Shown one piece after another: positions 1 through 7,808 of a DNA stretch of 38,806 nt. Under the pieces are notes generated by a model that saw only the letters and a program-made list of their open reading frames with translations, was not told the DNA's origin and did not search any database. The stretch's first letter is position 1, and every line of letters starts with the position of its first letter. The position numbers were made by a program, and so were the translations under genes. Source of the DNA: Candidatus Hatepunaea meridiana (GTDB lineage: Bacteria; Electryoneota; AABM5-125-24; Hatepunaeales; Hatepunaeaceae); the NCBI GenBank assembly GCA_030765125.1, contig JAVCDD010000232.1, positions 1 through 38,806 on the forward strand, in the 5' to 3' direction.

Positions 1-58
1 CCGCGAAGGCGGGAATCCAGATAACTTATTGTTTCTCCTGGATTCCCGCCTTCGCGGG
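1..58. repeat. Inverted repeat hairpin with CCCGCCTTCGCGG-type arms
   Basis: Two 20-bp arms (1-20 and 39-58) are exact reverse complements, separated by an 18-nt AT-rich loop. The arm CTGGATTCCCGCCTTCGCGG, followed by GAATGAC, resembles a dispersed intergenic repeat found in many unrelated environmental bacterial genomes. The window begins inside it, so the left side may continue. It has no T-run directly after the stem, so a simple Rho-independent terminator is unlikely. Confidence 0.8.
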
Positions 59-133
59 AATGACAAAAAGGGGTTAATATCCAGTAAAATGATGGTTTTC
101 GGTCAGACACTACTTAACAAAGTAATGATCGGT

Positions 134-153
134 GGTGGACAGGAATGTCCACC
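134..153. repeat. Perfect 8-bp palindrome with GGAA loop
   Basis: GGTGGACA and TGTCCACC are perfect reverse complements around a 4-nt loop, about 35 bp upstream of the M16C peptidase start. The design (8-bp stem ending in ACA/TGT, purine 4-nt loop) matches the ATGCGACA-AGAG-TGTCGCAT palindromes at 26527-26701, so they may belong to one class of small palindromic elements. Confidence 0.6.
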
Positions 154-187
154 CTCCCCTGGAATCATTATTAAAAGGACTATATAA

Positions 188-3142
188 ATGTTACAAATCG
201 GTAAAACACTACACGGTTTCCGTTTAATAGAACAGAAAGAAATCGTCGAAATAAATTCTATCGCAAGATTATTTGAGCATATCCAAAGCGGCGCGCGCCT
301 GCTTCATCTTGAGAATGATGATGATAACAAGGTATTTTCCATTGCTTTCAAGACTCCTCCCCACGACAGCACAGGAATTCCGCATATTCTGGAACATTCC
401 GTTCTGTGTGGATCGCGAAAATTTCCTACAAAAGAACCTTTTATAGAGCTAATGAAAGGTTCGATGAACAGTTTTTTAAATGCCTTCACGTCGTCTGATA
501 AAACCATTTATCCTGTTGCCAGTAAAAATGACAAGGATTTCGTCAATCTGATGAATGTTTATCTGGACGCAGTTCTATTTCCCAAGATATACGACATACC
601 TGAAATCTTTATGCAGGAGGGATGGCATTATGAACTTGATGATAGAGACGGTGAATTAACTTATAAGGGTGTGGTCTATAATGAAATGAAAGGCGCCTTT
701 TCCTCCCCTGAATCTGTCCTGGGACGAAAGATACAGGAGACGCTCTTTCCTGACACTTCTTATGGTTTCGAATCCGGTGGTGACCCGGATGTAATTCCAG
801 ATCTTAGGTATCAGCAGTTCACAGCATTCCATAAGAAATACTACCATCCAGCCAACAGTTATATCTTTCTATACGGCAACGGCAAGCTTGAAGAGCATCT
901 GAAATTTATAAACAGTGAATATCTTCGGCATTTCGACAGGATAGAGATAGACTCAAGTATACGGGAACAGAAACCGTTCGCTGCCCCACGAGAGGTTGTT
1001 GTAGAATACCCTATTTCACCTAACGAAGTTGAAAATGACAAGACCTATTTAGCCCTGAATTTCGTAGTTGGGCATTCTTCGGATCCCCTAATTCATTTAG
1101 CATTTGGTATATTAAAGCATTTATTACTAGATACACCTGCTGCTCCACTGAAAAAAGCCATGATTGACGCTGGTATTGGAAAGGATGTTTACGGAAAATT
1201 TGATAACATAATGCAGCCAACCTTCAGCATTATCGTGAAGAAATCCTCTTTAGAGTTGAAGGAAAAATTCAAGGATGTCGTATTTGAGTGCTTGCAGGAT
1301 ATTGTCAAAAATGGTATTAATGAAAAACAATTGGAAGCCTCGATAAACATCCATGAATTTCTGCTCAGAGAAGCGGATTTCGGTGATTGGCCAAAGGGCG
1401 TTTTATACAGCTTCAATTCCTTAGTTAACTGGCTGCACGGTGGCGACCCAACATTGCTTCTTCAATATGAGCGAACGTTAAAGGAAATCAAATCGAAAAC
1501 GGCATCATCGCGTCAGGTGAAAACACCTGACGCAACAGTAGGGTTTTTCGAGGGATTAATTGAGAAGCAACTATTGAATAATAACCATCGCAGCCTGCTG
1601 ATCTTAAAACCTCAAAAGGGCTTAGTTGAGGAAAAAGAGAAGGAAACAAAGAAGAAACTTGCAGATTACAAGGCAAGTTTATCGGAAAGGGAATTGGATG
1701 AGATTATTAAACAAACACAAACACTGAAGTTACGACAGCAGACGCCTGACACTCCTGAAATCCTGGAAACCATCCCGATGCTGTCATTGAAGGACATCAA
1801 TCCTCAAGCTGAAAAGCTCCCATTAGTTGAAAAGGAAATTGACGGCGTCAAAGTATTAACACACCCAATGTTCACAAACAATATTGGTTATCTTAATCTA
1901 TATTTTAACACAACTTGCGTACCGCAGAAACTAATACAATACATTCCATTATTGGCTCGCGTGTTAGGAAAGGTAGATACAACCAATTATAGTTACGGTG
2001 AGCTTTCCAATGAGATAAATATCCATACCGGTGGGATTGGTTGCTCAACGGGAATCTTTCCAGAGAAGGATACAGACGAAAAGTATCATCCTATGTTCAA
2101 AGTAGAATCAAAGGTTCTAATGAACAAGCTTCCCGTTCTTCTTGAGTTGATAAAAGAAACGCTCGTCAATAGCAAGTTGAACAATCGAAAACGTATCAAA
2201 GAGATAATTCAGGAAACCAAATCCCGACTGGAAATGGGTCTTTCCTTTCACGGTCACCTGTTTGCAATCAAACGCGCATTTTCCTATTTCTCACAGTCCG
2301 GAAAATATACTGACTTAATAAACGGATTATCTTTCTATAAATTCATTGCAGGTTTGGAGAATAACTTTTCAATGAAAGAAAGCGAGATCATCGCAAACCT
2401 TAGTAAAATTGCAGAATTCATCTTTAACAGAAACAACTTATTGGTAAGCTTCACATCAGCAGAAGATGGTTATAGTAAGTTGAAGAATGACTTCGGAATA
2501 TTGCTTGATGATCTAAACGTAAGTAAACTTGAAAAGATTGATTATAATTTTGATCTTTCACGAGATAATGAAGGATTAATGACCCCAGGCAAAGTTCAAT
2601 ATGTTGCAAAAGCATATAATTACAGACGTTCAGGAAAACAATACAACGGTGTAATGCAGATATTAAGGAAAGTCATCCAAAGGGATTACCTATGGAATCG
2701 CATACGCGTACAGGGTGGCGCCTATGGCGCTTTTATGGGATTTGCCAGAGACGGTAGTCTGTATATGGGATCATTTCGCGATCCGAATTTAGTGGAAACG
2801 CTGGAAACATTCGATCAAGCAGAAGAATATATTCGTAATTTTGAGACTTCTTCACGAGAGATGACTAAATATATCATCGGAACTATAAGCGACTTTGATA
2901 AACCATTAACGCCGTCTATGAAGGGTGAATTTGCAACCGCGAATTATATCTCGCATATTTCTCAAAATGATATTCAGAAGGAACGAGATGACGTATTAAA
3001 TGCAACCCCAGAGGAAATTCAACAATTTGCGGATGTTGTAGGTGAAGCGATGAAACATAATTATTTCTCAGTACTTGGGAATGAGGGAAAGATAACTGAC
3101 AATAAGAATGTTTTCGGGAAATTGGTAAATGTGTTTGAGTAG
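188..3142 (+). CDS. M16C (presequence protease/PreP-like) zinc metallopeptidase
   Basis: A 984-residue peptidase of the M16C subfamily, which degrades peptides inside a closed two-half chamber. The inverted zinc motif HxxEH is present as HILEH (H66, E69, H70), and the distal zinc ligand E166 lies in the sequence GVVYNEMKGAF, at the spacing expected for M16. The length fits the fused two-half M16C form (PreP, Cym1, HypA) rather than the 400-residue bacterial M16B enzymes. A lysine- and glutamate-rich linker (about residues 465-545) separates the halves. An AGGA Shine-Dalgarno element precedes the ATG. No signal peptide is visible, so it is probably cytoplasmic and recycles peptides. A perfect 24-nt palindrome lies inside the gene (1510-1533). 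The family call is firm; the exact substrate is unknown. Confidence 0.95.
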   Translation: MLQIGKTLHGFRLIEQKEIVEINSIARLFEHIQSGARLLHLENDDDNKVFSIAFKTPPHDSTGIPHILEHSVLCGSRKFPTKEPFIELMKGSMNSFLNAFTSSDKTIYPVASKNDKDFVNLMNVYLDAVLFPKIYDIPEIFMQEGWHYELDDRDGELTYKGVVYNEMKGAFSSPESVLGRKIQETLFPDTSYGFESGGDPDVIPDLRYQQFTAFHKKYYHPANSYIFLYGNGKLEEHLKFINSEYLRHFDRIEIDSSIREQKPFAAPREVVVEYPISPNEVENDKTYLALNFVVGHSSDPLIHLAFGILKHLLLDTPAAPLKKAMIDAGIGKDVYGKFDNIMQPTFSIIVKKSSLELKEKFKDVVFECLQDIVKNGINEKQLEASINIHEFLLREADFGDWPKGVLYSFNSLVNWLHGGDPTLLLQYERTLKEIKSKTASSRQVKTPDATVGFFEGLIEKQLLNNNHRSLLILKPQKGLVEEKEKETKKKLADYKASLSERELDEIIKQTQTLKLRQQTPDTPEILETIPMLSLKDINPQAEKLPLVEKEIDGVKVLTHPMFTNNIGYLNLYFNTTCVPQKLIQYIPLLARVLGKVDTTNYSYGELSNEINIHTGGIGCSTGIFPEKDTDEKYHPMFKVESKVLMNKLPVLLELIKETLVNSKLNNRKRIKEIIQETKSRLEMGLSFHGHLFAIKRAFSYFSQSGKYTDLINGLSFYKFIAGLENNFSMKESEIIANLSKIAEFIFNRNNLLVSFTSAEDGYSKLKNDFGILLDDLNVSKLEKIDYNFDLSRDNEGLMTPGKVQYVAKAYNYRRSGKQYNGVMQILRKVIQRDYLWNRIRVQGGAYGAFMGFARDGSLYMGSFRDPNLVETLETFDQAEEYIRNFETSSREMTKYIIGTISDFDKPLTPSMKGEFATANYISHISQNDIQKERDDVLNATPEEIQQFADVVGEAMKHNYFSVLGNEGKITDNKNVFGKLVNVFE
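1510..1533. repeat. Perfect palindrome inside the M16C coding sequence
   Basis: GCGTCAGGTG and CACCTGACGC form a perfect 10-bp stem around an AAAA loop. The element is read in frame as roughly SSRQVKTPDAT, just before the linker between the two halves of the peptidase. It looks like an intergenic-type palindrome carried within a gene, comparable in principle to in-frame palindromic elements known from Rickettsia (RPEs), though with no sequence relation implied. Confidence 0.7.
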
Positions 3143-3154
3143 GATTAAGAAAAT

Positions 3155-3365
3155 AAGCAAGTAAGAAAGTAACAAAGTGAGAAAGTAACAAAGTGTGAAA
3201 GTGTGAAAGTGCGAAAGTGCAGTCAGGGACGGTGCCCCGACAGCAGGATGTCTGGTGATGCTGTCACCTCAGCGGTTTGTCAGCCAGAGTTTAATTAACA
3301 ACCAGAATGACTTTCTCACTTTTATACTTTCGCACTTGCACACTTGTAAACTCGTAAACTTGCTA
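3155..3365. repeat. Inverted pair of 8-bp degenerate tandem arrays around a structured spacer
   Basis: The left array (3155-3220) contains eight consecutive 8-bp units such as AAGAAAGT, GAGAAAGT, GTGAAAGT and GCGAAAGT, keeping AAAGT (CAAGT in the first unit) while the first three bases vary. The right array (3310-3365) contains seven 8-bp units in the opposite orientation, such as ACTTTCTC, ACTTTCGC and ACTTGTAA. Between them lies an 89-nt spacer with a 7-bp stem (GACAGCA at 3239, TGCTGTC at 3259) and a GGGAC/GCCCC-rich segment. The right array ends 10 bp before the TTG start of the next gene, which has no clear Shine-Dalgarno sequence. I do not recognise this as a named element. Confidence 0.85.
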
Positions 3366-3375
3366 ACAAATTAAA

Positions 3376-5421
3376 TTGACATTTCTTCATACAATATTCC
3401 TCGCTGTCCTGATTGCTTCAGCGATTCCTATTCTATTGCATATATTTAGTCGGCAGCGATTGCCACTGATTAAGTTTAGTAGTTTGGAATTTCTGAAGAA
3501 ACTCCAGAAGCGGAAAACCCGGCGCGTTAAACTGAGACAGCTTATCCTGCTTGCCATCCGAACGCTGGCGATAGCGGCACTGGTGATGGTCTTTGCACGT
3601 CCGGCGCTTCATAGTGGGGAGGCATCCGGCTCGGCAGCCTCTGTAGAGATGGTTATCATCCTCGATAATGGAATTCATTCATCAACCGAATCCAGAGATG
3701 GGCAATTGTTGAAATTATCGGTTGAGGTTTGCCGTCAGCTTGTTGAGCTTGCCGGACGAGGTGATAGAATTACGCTGATTCCTTCTGCGTTACCACGTCG
3801 TACATTTACCGTTCCCGCTGGACAACGCGAACTGATTGTCGACAGACTGGCGGGGATAGAACCCCAATTCACAGCGCCTGACTATGATCGGTCTATTGCA
3901 ATCGCTGATTCCATATTCAGTACATCTGACCTTTTCAACCGTGAATTATATCTTATAAGCGGATTCTATGGTTCTAATTGGGATTCCCTCGATATTAATC
4001 CTTCCACCGATAAAGTCCGTCGTTTTATCTTTCCGGTCGGACAGAAAGTTCTGGATAATCTATCGGTTTCACAAATCAGGTTGAAGAACAGTATCATACA
4101 GCGCGGCGATCCCGTTGAGTTTGAGGTTGTATTCAATAATTATTCCAAACGGAGTGTTGATGACGTTTTGGTCAGCCTGTATCTCGATGATGAACGGGTT
4201 GCTCAAGCGTCTTTGAGCATACCGACGGATGGTGTCGTCACTAAAATATTCTCTGTTGTACCAGAGCATTCCGGTTTGATTGCCGGCAAAGTAAAGATTG
4301 AGGACATAGATCCGTTGCCTGTTGACTCACGTCGGTTCTTCACTTTGAATATCCCTGATAGTTCGCGTGTACTTTGTGTTGCTCCGGCAACTGTGGACAG
4401 CATTGTTCTATCAGCAGCGTTATCGGGCGGTAATACGGATTTCATACGACTATACTGGGGAGATCGAACCGGCTGGGAGACGGGTTCATTGGCGGGTTAT
4501 GATGTCTTGTTGCTTGCCGGGGTAAATTCCGTTTCAGCCGGCGCTGCTGAGCGGGTTGGTGAGTTTGTCAAGCAGGGTGGGGGAGTAGTCATCTTCCAGG
4601 GAAAGGATTCGGATCTGGCGGAACTCAGTCGTTCATTATGGCAGCGACTCGGCTTTGCAGGCGCCAGAGGAACGATACAGGATGGCAGTATAGGTTGGGG
4701 AAAGTTCGACCTGCAGCACCCGCTCTTTCGCGGAATGTTTGATAAAACCGGATCCCCTAGATCCCCCTCGATCACGTTTGCGGTTGATCTGGCTATCGGA
4801 AAAAACGATCAGGTGATAATTCCCTTATCGAACGGACGACCATTTCTGCTTGAACGTCAGGTTGGCAGGGGCAGAGCGTTGATGTTTTCAATACCAATTA
4901 GCGCTGAAGGTGGAAGTTTTATCTATTCAGGTATGGCTGCACCTCTTATTTTCAGGGCTGTCGGATATGTAAATTCCGTTAGTGAGGAGGGTATTAGTGA
5001 TTGGACAACTGGAAGTAATGAGCGTATTCTGCTGTCATCTCCGCAAGCCGTAACGGCGCGGTTAGAGTTCCCTGATGGTGATTTTACGGATTTGCCTCCA
5101 AGATCAGTGGTAGGCGGTGTTGAATATCAAGTATCCCGTATAAACCTGCCTGGAGTTTATAATCTGAAATTGAACAAGCAGATTACCGCTCGCTATGCTG
5201 CAAATATTCCTTTAGGTTGGTCGGATTTGCAAAAAATTGATTTGGACAAGTTCTCAAAAAGGTTTAATTGTATTATATTAAAGAGCGATACTGGCGATCT
5301 CAACGAAGCTGTCTACACCGCTCGTTTCGGACGTGAGCTATGGCACCCGATTGCAGTGATATTTCTATTGTTGCTCGTGGCTGAGTCGTTGATTGGAAGA
5401 GCGTGGAGAAAGAAAAGATAG
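3376..5421 (+). CDS. BatA-type membrane protein with degenerate VWA and glutamine-amidotransferase-like regions
   Basis: A 681-residue protein beginning with the typical BatA N-terminal domain: a first membrane helix (about 1-22), a basic stretch with KLQKRKTRRVKLRQ, and a second helix (about 54-76). A von Willebrand A-like region follows, but its metal site is degraded: the expected DxSxS reads DNGIHSS (about residue 95). Around 375-420 there is a class I glutamine-amidotransferase-like segment (DVLLLAGV ... GGGVVIFQG), a combination known in BatA-like proteins. A final membrane helix near 658-675 ends in a basic tail. The topology suggests a large periplasmic part. It starts at TTG; no earlier in-frame start gives a better N-terminus. 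No MoxR or other Bat genes are adjacent, so its partner is unknown. Confidence 0.85.
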   Translation: MTFLHTIFLAVLIASAIPILLHIFSRQRLPLIKFSSLEFLKKLQKRKTRRVKLRQLILLAIRTLAIAALVMVFARPALHSGEASGSAASVEMVIILDNGIHSSTESRDGQLLKLSVEVCRQLVELAGRGDRITLIPSALPRRTFTVPAGQRELIVDRLAGIEPQFTAPDYDRSIAIADSIFSTSDLFNRELYLISGFYGSNWDSLDINPSTDKVRRFIFPVGQKVLDNLSVSQIRLKNSIIQRGDPVEFEVVFNNYSKRSVDDVLVSLYLDDERVAQASLSIPTDGVVTKIFSVVPEHSGLIAGKVKIEDIDPLPVDSRRFFTLNIPDSSRVLCVAPATVDSIVLSAALSGGNTDFIRLYWGDRTGWETGSLAGYDVLLLAGVNSVSAGAAERVGEFVKQGGGVVIFQGKDSDLAELSRSLWQRLGFAGARGTIQDGSIGWGKFDLQHPLFRGMFDKTGSPRSPSITFAVDLAIGKNDQVIIPLSNGRPFLLERQVGRGRALMFSIPISAEGGSFIYSGMAAPLIFRAVGYVNSVSEEGISDWTTGSNERILLSSPQAVTARLEFPDGDFTDLPPRSVVGGVEYQVSRINLPGVYNLKLNKQITARYAANIPLGWSDLQKIDLDKFSKRFNCIILKSDTGDLNEAVYTARFGRELWHPIAVIFLLLLVAESLIGRAWRKKR

Positions 5422-5436
5422 TAGCTGAATTTTCCT

Positions 5437-5496
5437 ACCGCAGAGATCGCAGAGACCACAAAGTGTTAACTCTGTGTTCTCTGTGATCTCTGCGGT
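5437..5496. repeat. Inverted pair of 9-bp tandem arrays (CGCAGAG type)
   Basis: Three 9-bp units (ACCGCAGAG, ATCGCAGAG, ACCACAAAG; 5437-5463) face three inverted units (CTCTGTGTT, CTCTGTGAT, CTCTGCGGT; 5470-5496) across a 6-nt loop. Together they can form a nearly continuous 27-bp stem. CGCAGAG-containing 9-mers resemble repeats I have seen in intergenic DNA of several environmental bacteria. It lies between the BatA-like gene and the LVIVD gene and could act as a processing or transcription-attenuation hairpin, but there is no T-run. Confidence 0.8.
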
Positions 5497-5527
5497 GAAG
5501 TTTTAGACTTGCAAACCGGAGGATAAT

Positions 5528-7672
5528 ATAAACTGCCTAATCACCTTTATAGTAACTCTAACAATGTTTTTATTATCAAGCAACATCTATGCGCAGGAAC
5601 ATGAAAACGTTGAACAGACAGGAAGAATTTTTAATTTTTGGGATGATGCAGAAGACGTTGTCATTCAAGGTGATTATGTATACATAGCTGCCGGAGTTTC
5701 CGGGCTTCAGGTTGTTGATATTTCGGATCCAGGACATCCGGAAGTTGCAGGTTATTGGGATGATAATCCCGGATACGCTGTAGGTGTTGCTGTAAACGGT
5801 GATTTTGCTTATCTCGCTGACAGTGAAAGTGGTTTACGAATAATAGACGTCTCCGATCCTCATAATCCCGACGAGGTTGGATATTATGATAATCGGGAGG
5901 ACGGGTGGTTTGAAAAAGTAGCAATTGACGGTGACTTTGTATATGTAGCTGACTGGAGAAACGGTTTACGAATAATTAATGTTTCCGATCCGCAGCATCC
6001 GGAAGAGATCGGATTCTTTGAGGCACAGGGTTGGCTGACAGACGTTGTTGTCAATGATAACTTTGCTTATGTGACGGATATTGAAAACGGTTTATTTATA
6101 ATTGACATCTCCAATCCGCAGCATCCAGCGGAGGTCGGACGATATGATATAGGAGGGGCTGCGAGTGGTATCGCTGTCAATGGTGATTTTGCTTATGTAG
6201 CTGGCGAAAACGGCTTAAGTATAATTAATGTCTCCGACCCGCAGCATCCAGAGGAGGTTGGATATTATGATAGTCAGGAAGAGCAGTGGTTTGAAGACGT
6301 TTTTGTAAACGGTAACTTTGCATACATAGCTGACTTTATAACCGGCATACGAATAATAGATGTCTCCGATCCACGACATCCTGATCAGGTTGGATATTGC
6401 AATACACCAGATTGGGCTACCGGCATTGCTGTCAACGGTGATTTTGCTTATGTGGCTGACAGTGAAAGCGGCTTGCGTATAATAGACATCTCTAATCCTC
6501 AGTGCGCTGAGGAGGTGGGATATTATAGTTCACCGGAGTCTGTTTGTGGCATTGCGGTCAATGGTGACTTTGCTTATGTGGCTCTTGGTGGCGACGGTTT
6601 ACGGGTAATAAACGTTTCTGATCCTCAGTATCCGGAGGAGGTCGGATATTTCGATAGTCAAGAGGAAGTGTTTATTGAAGATGTTGCCGTAAACGGTGAA
6701 TTTGCTTATCTCGCTGACGGCGAAAGCGGCTTACTCATAATTGATGTATCCGATCCTCAGCATCCCGATAAGGTTGGACAGTATCTTACAGCGGGGTATG
6801 CTCAGGATATTGCTGTCAATAGTGACTTTGCTTATATAGCTGATGGTGGCAACGGCTTACGTGTAATAGATATTTCCGATCCACGCCATCCCGACGAGGC
6901 AGGATACTTTTATACACCAGGGTCTGCCCTTGGCGTTGCTGTTAATGAGAACTTTGCTTATATTGCTGACGGTGGCTTACGGATAATAGACCTTTCCAAT
7001 CTGAATCATCATTATGAGACCGGGTACTATGGCACGCCTGGGAGAGCTTTGGGCGTTGCCGTCAATGGTAACTTTGCTTACATAGCTGATGGTGAAAGCG
7101 GTGTATGTATAATAGACGTTTCCGATCCGCAGCATCCTGAAGCTTTAGGGCAGTATGATACACCGGGACAGGCTGAGGATGTTGCAGTCAATGGAAACTT
7201 TGTCTATGTGGCTGATTATGAAGGCGGCTTACGCATAATAGACGTATCCGATCCGTATCATCCCAAAGAGGCTGGGTATTATTATACGCCGGGGAAGGCT
7301 TATAGTGTTGCATTTAGCGACGGTTTAACCTATATTGCGGACGAGACAAATCTTGGTATATACTGTTTCCGGTACGATGAAGCTACTGAAATGGAAACCA
7401 TGATCCCCAGCGGATTCTATTTATCTCAAGCTTATCCCAATCCTTTTAATGCCGTTACCTGCATAACTTATGGTTTACAGAAGGCTTCGAGGGTGACGTT
7501 ATGTATCTATAGTATTAACGGACGCTTAGTGACGACCTTGAAGGATGATTACCAAAAAGCCGGTCATTATACAGCTATCTGGTTTGCTGAGACTGCGCCA
7601 ACCGGACTATATTATATTAGAATGGAAGCAAAAGACTTTTGTTATGTCAGGAAGATTGTTTTAGTGAAGTGA
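5528..7672 (+). CDS. Secreted LVIVD-repeat (beta-propeller-like) protein with T9SS sorting domain
   Basis: About 13 LVIVD repeats of 40-45 residues, each with the pattern GDFAYVAD..GLRIIDVSDPQHPEEVGYYD, fill the protein up to about residue 610. A type IX secretion C-terminal sorting domain follows, with AYPNPFN, an IYSINGRLV-like core and a terminal KIVLVK. It is therefore probably exported through the outer membrane and surface-bound or released. The first ATG (5564) would leave only MFLLSSNIYAQ as signal peptide. Reading the same frame upstream gives a complete hydrophobic signal starting INCLITFIVTLTMFLLSSNI, and a GGAGGA Shine-Dalgarno lies at 5518-5523, 4 nt before an ATA codon at 5528. 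I therefore place the start at 5528 (ATA), with 5564 as the conventional alternative. The ligand or surface partner is unknown. Confidence 0.85.
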   Translation: MNCLITFIVTLTMFLLSSNIYAQEHENVEQTGRIFNFWDDAEDVVIQGDYVYIAAGVSGLQVVDISDPGHPEVAGYWDDNPGYAVGVAVNGDFAYLADSESGLRIIDVSDPHNPDEVGYYDNREDGWFEKVAIDGDFVYVADWRNGLRIINVSDPQHPEEIGFFEAQGWLTDVVVNDNFAYVTDIENGLFIIDISNPQHPAEVGRYDIGGAASGIAVNGDFAYVAGENGLSIINVSDPQHPEEVGYYDSQEEQWFEDVFVNGNFAYIADFITGIRIIDVSDPRHPDQVGYCNTPDWATGIAVNGDFAYVADSESGLRIIDISNPQCAEEVGYYSSPESVCGIAVNGDFAYVALGGDGLRVINVSDPQYPEEVGYFDSQEEVFIEDVAVNGEFAYLADGESGLLIIDVSDPQHPDKVGQYLTAGYAQDIAVNSDFAYIADGGNGLRVIDISDPRHPDEAGYFYTPGSALGVAVNENFAYIADGGLRIIDLSNLNHHYETGYYGTPGRALGVAVNGNFAYIADGESGVCIIDVSDPQHPEALGQYDTPGQAEDVAVNGNFVYVADYEGGLRIIDVSDPYHPKEAGYYYTPGKAYSVAFSDGLTYIADETNLGIYCFRYDEATEMETMIPSGFYLSQAYPNPFNAVTCITYGLQKASRVTLCIYSINGRLVTTLKDDYQKAGHYTAIWFAETAPTGLYYIRMEAKDFCYVRKIVLVK

Positions 7673-7704
7673 TGCTTGATGTAGTAATGTTGTGATGTTG
7701 TGAT
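7673..7704. repeat. 8-bp degenerate tandem array (GTTGTGAT type)
   Basis: Directly after the LVIVD stop codon are four 8-bp units: TGCTTGAT, GTAGTAAT, GTTGTGAT, GTTGTGAT. Same period and same position (3' end of a gene) as the arrays at 3155, 22231 and 23001, but a different core. Confidence 0.6.
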
Positions 7705-7758
7705 TAAAAAATCCTTGAAGGTAGTGACGCCCGTGATACTTGTTGATAAGTATACATC

Positions 7759-7800
7759 CAAAGACCAAAGACTAAAGACCTAAGACAAAAGACCAAAAGG
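7759..7800. repeat. 7-bp degenerate tandem array (AAGAC core) reaching the ribosome-binding site
   Basis: Six units in a row with a 7-bp period: CAAAGAC twice, then TAAAGAC, CTAAGAC, AAAAGAC and a last CAAAAGG. The final unit overlaps the AGGAGA Shine-Dalgarno sequence (7798-7803) of the AICAR formyltransferase gene, so changes in copy number or sequence could affect its translation. Confidence 0.7.
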
Positions 7801-7808
7801 AGACCCCC

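Noticed and set aside
3155-3365. CRISPR or simple microsatellite
   Set aside because: Units are only 8 bp with regular variable positions and inverted halves, so neither fits.
4744-4775. Repeat GGATCCCC/AGATCCCC inside the BatA-like gene as an inserted element
   Set aside because: Only a 7-base direct repeat; too short to support an insertion.
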